The notes below the pieces were generated by a model that saw only the letters and a program-made list of their open reading frames with translations, was not told where the DNA came from and ran no database searches. From CAYVJW01 sp964451885 (GTDB taxonomy: Bacteria; Patescibacteriota; Gracilibacteria; UBA4473), in NCBI GenBank assembly GCA_964451885.1, contig CAYVJW010000012.1:1-24326 (forward strand): a DNA stretch of 24,326 bases. The letters run 5' to 3'. A program made the translations under genes and the position numbers. Shown here in pieces: positions 12,722 to 21,628 of this stretch. Every line of letters begins with the position of its first letter. The first letter of the stretch is position 1.

Positions 12722-13576
12722 TTATAATTCTTCATCCACCTCATCCTGTTCTTCTTCCTCTTTCCCGTACTCTTCCCCAAAACGTTTATCAGAATTTAAA
12801 AAATCATTGTAGTAGGTATGATAAAACCAATGATAAATTCCTTCAGCTATGCCGTTTCCCGTTCCCAGCATCCCCAGCATAAACGGAAGTGCTAAAAAGC
12901 TGGAAACAGTGGCACTTCCTTTTGAAAAAAGAGTTCCCAGGAAAAAGAAAAGAACAATCCCTAATATCACTCCGTACACATTCACTAACATATGTTTTTT
13001 TGCTGCAATAATCTCAAGGACAAAATAAGTAAAAATCCCTACACAAAGAGTATGCAATAAAGCTGCCGCTGCAACTCCGAAAGTGCCATAAATCTTACTC
13101 CCCATGATATAAGCTGGCAGGAAGAAAAATAAACAAACAAGTTCTCCAAAAAAAACATGAGTCAAAGCCGTTGACCGGGAGTAATACTTTTCCTCCACAA
13201 TGCTGGCGATCAAAATATAAGCCAGATTTGCAGCAAGTGTGGCTATAAAAACGGCAAATATAACAATATAAATAAAAAGCGGATGCATTTTATCAGTCCC
13301 AAGTTGAATTCCAAACTCCGTAGTTTGGACATCTGAAGGGGAAAGTACATCCCCGACGATCGACCAGGTCAGAAAAAGAATAAGTCCCCACACGACAGTT
13401 CCCACCAACCCTGCCCCAAATCCGCCTAAAAACCGGAAAAAAACAAGCGAAACATAAAATGGTTGGTCCAGATAGCTTTGCACGGCTTCCTCTTGAGCGA
13501 CTTCTGTCTCATTGGCTACTTCAGGTGGCTGGGGTTGTTGAGTTTGTTGGGGGGGGGAAGCAGGATCTCCGTTCAT
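12722..13576 (-). CDS. Polytopic membrane protein of unknown function with acidic tail
   Basis: 284 aa, not recognised. A Pro/Gln-rich N-terminus (SPPQQTQQPQPPEV) and an acidic stretch lead into about six membrane segments between residues 45 and 250. The Gly-rich first (FLGGFGAGLVGTVVWGLILF) and a later LFFFLGTLF are clear. The C-terminus is a soluble, very acidic tail (EEYGKEEEEQDEVDEEL). The layout resembles Yip1/DUF-type integral proteins, but I see no diagnostic motif. It lies between trmD and a second membrane gene on the same strand. The ATG at 13576 has an A-rich upstream region and no Shine-Dalgarno site. Confidence 0.75.
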   Translation of the reverse strand: MNGDPASPPQQTQQPQPPEVANETEVAQEEAVQSYLDQPFYVSLVFFRFLGGFGAGLVGTVVWGLILFLTWSIVGDVLSPSDVQTTEFGIQLGTDKMHPLFIYIVIFAVFIATLAANLAYILIASIVEEKYYSRSTALTHVFFGELVCLFFFLPAYIMGSKIYGTFGVAAAALLHTLCVGIFTYFVLEIIAAKKHMLVNVYGVILGIVLFFFLGTLFSKGSATVSSFLALPFMLGMLGTGNGIAEGIYHWFYHTYYNDFLNSDKRFGEEYGKEEEEQDEVDEEL

Positions 13577-13657
13577 TTTTTTTGTTTTTATGTTTATTGC
13601 ATTCTAGCTAAAAAATTTAAAATTCAAAATTTACTCTCCTGTATGAGGGCAGAGCCC

Positions 13658-14311
13658 CTATGTGCACATTCGTTTTCTCCATTCCTCAATTTTTCCGTGA
13701 TGCCCGGATAGCAATATTTCCGGCACTTTCATTCCCCGGAAATTTTCCGGTCGGGTGTAGTGAGGATATTCGCATTTTCTGTCCAGTTTTCTGGAAAAAC
13801 TTTCTTCTTCATGGCTTTCGGCTTTTCCTATAACCCCGGGGCATAATCTGGCTAGGCCATCAATAACTACCTGAGCCGGCAATTCGCCTCCCGTAAGGAT
13901 AAAATCTCCGATTGATATTTCCCGGTCTACCAGATGATCTCTTACGCGTTGGTCAATTCCCTCGTAATGGCCGCAAAGAAGAATAATTCGGCGCCCCTTA
14001 GCAACTAACTCCTCAGCTAATTCTTGCCGAAAAGTATCCCCGTGAGGTGTCAAAAATATAACCGGTGCTTTGTCTTTTTCTAAATTCTTCACATGTTCGA
14101 TTGTATCAAAAAGCGGTTGGGCAGACATAACCATGCCGGCTCCGCCGCCGTAGGGAACATCATCCGTTTTTTTATGCTTGTTTTTTGAGAAATCACGAAT
14201 GTTAAAAAGATTTACTTCAATTTTTTTATCAGCAATAGCCCGGCCGATGATGGACGTACAGAGAAATGAATCGAAAAGTTCGGGGAAGAGAGTGAGGATG
14301 TCGAAGCGCAT
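13658..14311 (-). CDS. trmD: tRNA (guanine37-N1)-methyltransferase
   Basis: TrmD methylates G37 next to the anticodon using S-adenosylmethionine, preventing frameshifts. I start at the ATG at 14311 (MRFDILTLFPELF) rather than a TTG three codons earlier. The trefoil-knot motifs are all present: DDVPYGGGAGMV (50-61), LCGHYEGIDQRV, SIGDFILTGGELPA and YPHYTRP, then VPEILLSGHH. Two oddities: the position of the catalytic Asp (D169 in E. coli, LLDCPHYTRP) is Glu181 here (KCEYPHYTRP, with a 3-residue longer loop), and the protein is 217 aa against about 250, lacking most of the C-terminal domain tail. I think both are common in this radiation. It follows tRNA-Thr on the same strand. Confidence 0.95.
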   Translation of the reverse strand: MRFDILTLFPELFDSFLCTSIIGRAIADKKIEVNLFNIRDFSKNKHKKTDDVPYGGGAGMVMSAQPLFDTIEHVKNLEKDKAPVIFLTPHGDTFRQELAEELVAKGRRIILLCGHYEGIDQRVRDHLVDREISIGDFILTGGELPAQVVIDGLARLCPGVIGKAESHEEESFSRKLDRKCEYPHYTRPENFRGMKVPEILLSGHHGKIEEWRKRMCT

Positions 14312-14454
14312 GGAATTCAATTATCAATCAGAAGTAGAAATGTTTTAAAAATCCAAATTTTTATCCCCAAAGATGAAAATTTGAGAGGAGGAAGAAACGG
14401 AATAAGCGAAGTCCCGACCAAAGGAGGGATGTAGATATGGAGTTTCTTCCGACG

Positions 14455-14529
14455 TGGAGCCGCCGACGAGACTTGAACTCGTGACCCCCACCTTACCATG
14501 GTGATGCTCTACCACTGAGCTACGGCGGC
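14455..14529 (-). tRNA. tRNA-Thr (anticodon GGT), CCA encoded
   Basis: The - strand folds into a full cloverleaf: acceptor GCCGCCG/CGGCGGC, D-arm GCTC-AGTGGTA-GAGC, anticodon stem TCACC/GGTGG with the 7-base loop ATGGTAA giving anticodon GGT, a 5-base variable loop, and a T-arm with loop TTCAAGT. The discriminator base is T and the 3' CCA is in the DNA (14455-14457). It reads ACC and ACU threonine codons. Confidence 0.96.
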
Positions 14530-14542
14530 TTAGACATGAGGC

Positions 14543-14548
14543 AGTATA
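14543..14548 (-). promoter_or_regulatory. -10 box upstream of tRNA-Thr
   Basis: TATACT on the - strand lies 13 bases before the mature tRNA 5' end. The region further upstream is AT-rich with no clear -35 match. A transcript from here could run on into trmD, 143 bp away. Confidence 0.35.
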
Positions 14549-14786
14549 ATTAAAAAATAGAAATTAGAAATTAAAAATGAAGATTTTTTAACTTTTGATT
14601 TCTGATTATAACGCACTCATTATGCTTTTTTAAAAAAAACGCCTAAAATCGAAGGTTTTTGTGTTAAGTCTTTCGTAGAGAGGAGTTCTCGCTTTGTTTT
14701 TGTGGTAACAGAGAAGAAACTATAAACAAACAATAACTTGTTCGGAATTTCAATCGAAAATTACACAGAAATAGTGAGAAATTCAC

Positions 14787-14878
14787 AGTTGGTTCAATAG
14801 TCCCGGAGGGCTGTTGAACCTTGTCTATAATGTCTTCATATTCAGGTTCAACAGCCTTGCAGGACTATTGAACCAACT
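14787..14878. repeat. Large inverted repeat, each arm itself palindromic
   Basis: Arms 14787-14820 and 14845-14878 match as inverted repeats at 31 of 34 positions around a 24-base spacer. Each arm starts GGTTCAATAGTCC or GGTTCAACAGCC and ends with its own near-complement, so each can also fold alone. The element could be cruciform DNA, a bidirectional terminator or a REP-like dispersed repeat. No T-run follows. Confidence 0.7.
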
Positions 14879-15061
14879 AATTCTTCGACGAAACGTTTCG
14901 TTACAGATCCTGAGCTTGTTGAATGAGAGTCAGGTCTGAGACCTGCTTCGACTCGATTTTCGTAATGAAGGGGGAAAAATTTTTGGTTTTTGATTTATTC
15001 AATTACACTGTGTTGGAATGGGTTTATGTGCCTAAAAATCTAAATAAAAAAAACAAATTTA

Positions 15062-18000
15062 ATGGGACTTTTTCGTAAAAAAAGTGATTCCGAATGGAAA
15101 AAAACCTGTATTGGCAGGTGGCTTTTTGGAAGTGGGAAGGGGGAAGTGGGAAAGGGGAACAATCATGTTCCTCCCCCCTGGAGGGGGAGGCTATGTGGGG
15201 GGGCGAAGAGGATTGTAGCTAGCTTTTTACTCGTATCATTTTTCTTCTCCATCGGCTTTCTGGAAGTCGTTGAAGCCATGAACATACTTGGGGATCAAAA
15301 GTACGCTGAAGATCCTGTAGGCGGGAAAACAGACTTGGCGCCGACGGATGATGTGGGGACGGATGTGGGGTTGACGGTGAATGGAACGCAGGTGACGGGG
15401 AAGATGTGGACTGAGGAATACGGATGGATCGAGATGCAGCCTGACGGTGGAGGGGTTACGTTGGCCGTGGAAGCTGGACCGATAGGGCGGTTGTCCGGGA
15501 TGGCGTGGGGGGAACAGGTGGGGTGGATTGAATTCGGGCAGTGGGGGGCGGATCCTGATAGTGGAGTTTATATAGATGCGGACGGGTATTTTCAGGGAGT
15601 GGCGTGGTCTGAGCAGTTGGGCGAATTTACTTTCGGGGATTATATGTTGCTTAATAGTGTGTCGAATGAATATACAGATGAAGCCGGGGATAAGGCTACT
15701 TATTGGGCGAGGACGGGGTGGCGGCCCGGGGGCGACACTGATCCACCTACTGGGGGATCGGTCAGTTATACAGACGGTTATGAAACAGACTCTGTTATCA
15801 CTGTTACGGTAGATCGCGGAACCGATCAGGGGCCGGCAGGATTTAGTTTGGACGCGGCGGATTACCTGCTGGAGTATCGTTCTGTCCCATTGAGTAACGA
15901 CATTTGTGGCACGTTTGAAGATACCTGGGCAGACGCCAATGTGACAGAAGATCCGGAAGCGGTCAGCTACGAATTCCCCTCCACCAACGCAAATTGTTAC
16001 CAGTTCCGTTATACCGTAAACGACAAATCTTTAAATACCACGACTTACACTGGAACGACTACTACAAAAGTTTCTACCGACAATCCGACGATTTCTTGTT
16101 CTGTCGAGGAGGGAACTAGTCCGGATTATCAATACCAGATAGGAACCACGCTTTTCTATACGGCTCTGCAGACAGGGGACTTTACCGTCAGCGTGATGGT
16201 AAACGACGCTATTGCGGGCATTGAAAAAGTAAACTTCCCAACGTTTGGTACAGGATTTACCGGAGGAGGAGATGATATATCCGATCCATACGAACAAGTC
16301 TACGTCTGGGATGAGACAGCTACTACTTCTCCGGCCAACAAACTTGTCATCGTCACCGCAAACAGTGGTCTGACCAATGCCTGTGACTTCACGATCACCG
16401 AAGACAGCGTGGTCCCTTCCGCCGGCGTGACGACCTACCTCACGCAATACATCACAAACCTTACGACCGATCCGGCCATGACCGTAAACGACGGGTTGGA
16501 TAGTGGGGCAGGACTTGATACGGCTACTCGAAAGCTGCAGCGATCTGTAGGAGACTTGGCGCTTGATGCTTGTAGTAATTATGGAACATATGCGGACGTT
16601 ACTTATACTGGTACATATCCAAACATTACTGATGTTGATGCCATTGAACATGATAAATGTTACAAATACCAATGGATCATCCGCGATTACGTCCAAAACG
16701 AAGTCGCCTATCCGGCCGCGACTGACTACAAGGTTGATACTACTATTCCAAACACAGCAGTGACCGATGTGACCGAGAGTTCGGCCAACATCTTCTACTC
16801 CACCGGACCGCACATCGTGTACTACCAGACTACCGGAGAAACAAAAGACTTTACTGTCGAAGCTGATGCATCCGATCCGGAATCAGATATCGAAAAAGTT
16901 AACTTCCCGGTTATTACAGCAAATTTCACTGGTGGAGCGGATGATCTTTCTGGACCGTACTCAGAAGTCTATACCATCTCCGCCAGTACGAGCGACTCCC
17001 AGGCCGACAACGCCGTGACGGGATACAACTTCGCGGGTCTTACAAACGACGATAATTTTACCGTAACCGTGGATGACGATGGGCCAACCAGTGTTACTAT
17101 TAGTTGTCCGGCTGATTACGATACGGACGGGAATTTCACCATCGGTGGTTCATATGGCACGGATGCGTTGTCTGGAGTCGATACAGCCAGCTCTTATGTT
17201 CAACGCCGCGATGGCACATTGTCTGGCAACAGTTGTTCCAGTTACGGGACCTATGCCAATCAAGGCAGCGCCGGGGATACGAATGTTGGACAATCAGGAC
17301 TTACCATTGGCTGTTATGAATATCAATACTACAGCATTGACTATGTAGGAAACGTTACGATCTCGACTTCCTGCACTGTTAAAGTCGATACCAGCGTACC
17401 GAGTGCACCGGTACTCAGCGTGACCGAAACTTCTGATTACATTCATTATGATGGCAGCACTTTATATTACAATAATGCTGTCGCCACGCCGGGGAGCTTT
17501 GACGTGAACGCCGTTATGAGTGATGGAGAGACTACTATTCAGCAAATAGACGGGTCCACCGAATTCGGTGATACTCCGACTGATACTACAGATCCGTTTG
17601 CCGCTGCCTACTCTGTAGAACAAAGCAGTACCTGTACCAGTCCTATTTCTATTACAGCCACCAACTTTGCAGGCCTCAATTCAGGGACAGATATGGTTTG
17701 TACTTTAGATACCACAGGCCCTTCCACAGGTTCTGTCAGTAATCTCAATGACTATCAGAGTGGTACGACTATTACAGTTACCGTGGATAGAGGAACTGAC
17801 GCGAGTAGCGGCATCAGTCCATTGGATGGGGACTACTTATTAGAATATGACACAGCTACACTTTCAGGAGGGACTTGTGGCACTTTTACAGGCACTTGGA
17901 CTGATGCAGGAGTGACAGAAACCGCTGCTGGCACGAGTTATGACTTTACTGGAGGTCTTACGGCCACCTGTTATAAATTCCAATATACGGTTACTGATTT

Positions 18001-21000
18001 AGTAGGAAATGAGACTACTTACACAGGAACCGATATAACCAACATAGATACTACAACCCCAGATATCCTAGAAGTTGATGCGGGAGCCTCAGATCAAGAT
18101 CGTACTTCTCTCACCAGTGATACCTGGCTCAATAACACACAAACAGGATCAGACGGAATCATATCATTTAGTTGGATCGATCCAGACTCAACCTCAGAGG
18201 ACGTCTTTTTCTACGAACTCAACACTATAGCTACGGCTGACCAGATTGACGGAACTGACAGCTCTGTGACCACAGCCTACGTCGATGGCATAAATCTTTC
18301 AGAAGGCCTTAGCTATCTGCATGTACGCCCTCAGAACAATGCGGGAACCTGGGGAACAGAGAGAGTCTTTATTATCAAATATGATATTAGTACTCCGACC
18401 GGAGGAAGTACCACCAATACAGACGGGTACGAAAATGACACCATAATAAACGTCACAGTAAATCGCGGGACTGATTCATTATCAGATATGAGTGCAAACG
18501 CAGCTGATTACCTTCTCGAATATCAGAAAGCCACATTATCCGATGACACCTGTGGGACTTATGGATCCTGGACAGACGCTAATGTCACCGAATCCCCGGA
18601 AGCTACCAGCTATGACGTTACCTCTATCAATGCCAACTGTTACCAGTTTCGCTACACAGTAAAAGATGTAGTGAGCAATGCCATCACCTACACCGGAACA
18701 CTGACCACAAAAGTCTCCACAGACGATCCAACAATATCCTGTTCCGTGCTAGAGGGCACCAACCCGGAATATCAATATCAGGTCGGACCAACCCTCTTTT
18801 ATACGGCTCTCCAAACAGGAGACTTCACAGTGAGCGTAACAGTGGGAGATGCCATTGCTGGAGTAGAAAAAGTAAACTTTCCAAGCCTAGGTACAGGATT
18901 CACCGGAGGCGGGGATGATCTGCTCTCTCCTTACGAGCAGTTGTATGCCTGGAATACTCTGGCAGTAACTTCTCCGGGGAACCAGCTTGTCACCGTCACC
19001 GCAAACAGCGGTCTGACCAATACCTGTGACTTTACCGTCACCGAGGACAGTGTCGCTCCTGCTGGCGGATCTACGACCTACCTCACTCAGTACCTTACCG
19101 ACCTGGCTACTGATCCGAGCATCACCATCGGTGATGGAACTGACAGTGGAGCCGGACTTGACATCGCCACTCGTAAACTCCAGAGAGCTGAAGCTGTGCT
19201 GACCGAAAACGTTTGTGGCACATACGGCGTGTATGCCGAAACAACCTTTGACTACAACCTCGTCTATCCAAATGTCCTTGATACCGCTGTGATCGAGCAA
19301 GGCAAATGTTACAAATATCAATGGGTCATCCGCGATTACGTCCAAAACGAAGTCGCCTATCCGGCCGCGACTGACTACAANNNNNNNNNNNNNNNNNNNN
19401 NNNNNNNNNNNNNNNNNNNNNNNNNNNNNNNNNNNNNNNNNNNNNNNNNNNNNNNNNNNNNNNNNNNNNNNNNNNNNNNNGAGAGACTACTATTCAGCAA
19501 ATAGACGGGTCCACCGAATTCGGTGATACTCCGACAGACAGCACTGATCCTTTTGCCGCCAGCTATAGCATAGAACAAAGTAGTACCTGTACGACGCCGA
19601 TCAACGTGACGGCCACAAACTTTGCGGGCTTGAGTTCGGGCGCGGATATGACGTGTGTACTCGACATCACCGCTCCGACGATCAACACCCCATCCAGCGA
19701 TGAAGGAGCCGTATCTGCAGACAGAACGCTAGATTTTAGCTGGACAGCGTCTACAGATAGTCAGTCCGATATGCTCTCTCTTGAGATTTGTATCGATAGT
19801 GATAAAGCAGATGCGTGTGACCATAGCAATACAGGGCTTGCCGGTACGGCTACTGCCTACCAGTGGGCTGATGAACCGAACTGGAGAGTTACTTATTACG
19901 CAAAGATCAGAGCGACCGATAATGTGGGCAACGTATCAGCGTGGTCATCGTGGTCAGCCGGTGTAATGCCAGACGGAATCCCACCAACACTCAATGCCGA
20001 CAATGCCGATACGAGTAGCTGGTTTACTGAAAATCCGACTATTACTGTAACGGCTACAGATGCAGAATCAGGCCTCAATAAAGTCACTTATAGCTGGGAT
20101 AGTGCAGCCGATACGAATAGCACTGAGACCAGTAATGGCGCTGCACTCAGTATCCCATCCGAAGGTGTTCATGCTCTTTATCTTTGGGCTGTGGATAATG
20201 CCGAAAACGAACAAACCTGGAGCGGAGTCTACTGGCTCGATACGATCGAACCGACTATCGACGCTGGGGCGATGGCACTCGATAACAGTTATGTGGAGAT
20301 CACCTTCAACGAAGCGGTTTATATGAGCCTTGGATCAGGAGTACTGGAAGTAACGGACTTTGCCCTGACATTTGTTGCGAATGGCGGGACAGCTACGGGG
20401 GCGGTTATTACCGGATTGACAAAAACAGACGGCACAGCCCTTGCGGGAGGCGAATCCGTAGTTCGCGCACAGATTACTGTCACGGGACTTCCGGCAGGAA
20501 CTGAAACAGTTGAAATCAAGCCGACGGATGGAACGAGTATTTACGATATAGCCGGAAATACCGCATTGATAACAGAAACCACAGGGGCATTGACTTTGAG
20601 AGATACGACTTATCTGGCGTTTGAAGCCGTACTGGTTGACCCAACTTCTACTAACTTTTCAGATTTTATGGGCGTTGAATTTATCGCGGGCGCTTATACG
20701 AACGTTGTAGAAGATGATACCAATTATGAAAACACTTCTACCTTTTTAGTCGACGAGACGGCTACCCAGCTTTTCCTCTACAACACCAACGCTATCACCG
20801 GCACCGTAAACCGTCTCTCCTTCCACATAATCGCCGCGGCGACCGCTGAAGCCGGAAACGGAGTAACGGCAAAGATTTGGAACGATTTGACGGGAACGTG
20901 GGAAGCAATCGACACAAATACGGACGGTGCGATGGGCACAACGGCTCTCGTGTATGATTCGGCGGTTGATGTCGAGAATTATATTGACGATAGTGGCATA

Positions 21001-21306
21001 GTGCGCGTTCTCGTTTACTCTACAAACCCAGCGACAGCCGGTCAGAACGCCGTACTCAGTACTGATTGGGCATACCGAAGGCTCTGGAACGAGATTAATA
21101 TCGGCCTGCAGTACTTCGATGGTGTAGAGGTGATCGATGTAGCTATCGAACCAACAGAAATAGGTGAAAATTCACCGCTCAGAATCCACAAAGGCGGAGT
21201 GAACTACGGAATTTCTCTGGTTGATTCTGATGATCCGTACGCATCAAAAATGCAGAGTAAGACGGCGAATGACGGAGTGAAGGCGTGGTTAAAGTGGAAC
21301 AGATAG
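15062..21306 (+). CDS. Giant secreted repeat protein (Ig/FN3-like domains), interrupted by an assembly gap
   Basis: One gene crossing the N-run; the frame differs on the two sides only because 100 Ns are a placeholder. About 2,047 residues are visible. A basic N-terminus and hydrophobic ASFLLVSFFFSIGF form a signal peptide, probably cut after VEA. Next come three units resembling the Patescibacteria 'AWSENIGW' repeat (MWTEEYGWIEM, MAWGEQVGWIEFG, VAWSEQLGEFTFG). Then about a dozen beta-sandwich-like modules of roughly 110 residues in order A-B-C-B-C-B-A-F-A-B-C-[gap]-B-F, where F looks fibronectin-like, each usually with a conserved Cys pair. A SwmB-like unit (VEITFNEAVYM) and a unique C-terminal domain follow. 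There is no LPXTG or C-terminal membrane anchor. Probably an adhesin or cell-surface filament. An in-frame repeat disrupts the stretch before the signal. Confidence 0.88.
15128..15201 (+). repeat. In-frame dispersed repeat at the N-terminus of the surface protein
   Basis: Tandem GGAAGTGGGAAGGGGGAAGT-type units (15128-15158) are followed by the hairpin CCTCCCCCCTGGAGGGGGAGG and GCTATGTGGGGGGG. They encode about 28 residues (GSGKGEVGKG to RGRLCGGA) between the basic start and the signal-peptide core. Both parts resemble the repeats found inside the exonuclease-helicase gene. Confidence 0.6.
15746..16731 (+). repeat. Surface-protein super-repeat A1-B1-C1
   Basis: A 986-bp three-domain block starting PTGGSVSYTDGYETD and ending PAATDYK. 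It is co-linear with 18396-19380 (985 bp) at an offset of about 2,650 bp. The proteins are roughly 70% identical by eye, yet the last 55 nt (16677-16731) are identical to 19326-19380. The A block carries DICGTF...NANCYQF, B carries ISCSVEEG...NACDF, and C carries DACSNYG...DKCYKYQW. Confidence 0.85.
18396..19380 (+). repeat. Surface-protein super-repeat A3-B4-C3, ends at the gap
   Basis: Co-linear with 15746-16731. It starts PTGGSTTNTDGYEND and ends PAATDY at the first N. Synonymous sites differ widely from the first copy until the final 55 identical bases, so most of the duplication is old but the end has been homogenised or is recent. Confidence 0.85.
19381..19480. other. Scaffold gap (100 Ns)
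   Basis: Exactly 100 Ns, a standard placeholder. The left flank (19326-19380) equals 16677-16731 and the right flank (19481-19535) equals 17526-17580; each match is exactly 55 nt. The true missing length should be 2 modulo 3 to keep the frame, and about 794 bp if it copies 16732-17525. Confidence 0.95.
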
Positions 21307-21315
21307 GGATAAATC

Positions 21316-21597
21316 CTAAGCGAAATTTGGACTGTGCTGATATGATTCTTCGTGAACTTGTATTTTTTTGTCTGTATAGACTTTCACTTCATCTGCCAAT
21401 CCTCCCAATCGTTCAACTATATCATTTTCTACAACCACAAAAAGTTTCTCATTAAATACTTCCTGTTTTTTGTTAAATTCTTCTTGTTTTTTATTAAATT
21501 CTTCCTGCCTTTCGTTAACTTTTTCCTGTCTTTCGTTAAATTTTTTTTGTTCTGCGATAAAGCCGAGTACCGTTGCTTGAAATTCTTGATCAGTCAT
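21316..21597 (-). CDS. Small coiled-coil protein with seven-residue tandem repeats
   Basis: 93 aa, not assigned to a named family. After MTDQEFQATVLGFIAEQ it has five or six tandem seven-residue units (FNERQEK, VNERQEE, FNKKQEE, FNKKQEV, FNEKLFV), mirrored by 21-bp DNA repeats, then a second amphipathic part (VERLGGLADEVKVYTDKK). This is a coiled coil, probably oligomeric and cytoplasmic. It starts 31 bp after the DAHP synthase stop on the same strand and ends 9 bp from the convergent surface-protein stop. The repeat number may vary between strains. Similar short coiled-coil proteins are frequent in Patescibacteria, but the function is unknown. Confidence 0.75.
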   Translation of the reverse strand: MTDQEFQATVLGFIAEQKKFNERQEKVNERQEEFNKKQEEFNKKQEVFNEKLFVVVENDIVERLGGLADEVKVYTDKKIQVHEESYQHSPNFA

Positions 21598-21628
21598 GGA
21601 CTATTTTTATGTTTTTTGGGAGCAATTG

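Larger units (their letters stand above)
14530..15061. other. Gene-free region rich in palindromes between tRNA-Thr and the surface protein
   Basis: No convincing ORF is seen. It holds the tRNA -10 box, an AT-rich stretch (14550-14640), a large two-armed hairpin (14787-14878), a perfect 14-bp palindrome ACGAAACGTTTCGT (14888-14901) and a 7-bp inverted repeat CAGGTCT-G-AGACCTG (14931-14945). Just before the latter, CCTGAGCTTGTTGAA recalls widespread dispersed bacterial repeats. The surface protein promoter must lie in the last 100 bases, but no good -35/-10 pair is evident. Confidence 0.6.

Noticed and set aside
14317..14499. A 60-residue ORF on the - strand
   Set aside because: It runs through tRNA-Thr and the tRNA-trmD spacer and has no protein-like features.
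16031..16813. A 260-residue ORF on the - strand inside the surface protein gene
   Set aside because: It is antisense to a clearly coding frame; similar antisense reading at 18887-19345 follows from the repeat structure and codon bias.
19375..19606. A frameshift or two separate genes at the N-run
   Set aside because: The frame change comes from the arbitrary 100 Ns; both sides match successive parts of one repeat series.
21440..21545. A CRISPR-like array
   Set aside because: The regular 21-bp repeats have no spacers and stay in frame as a coiled-coil coding repeat.
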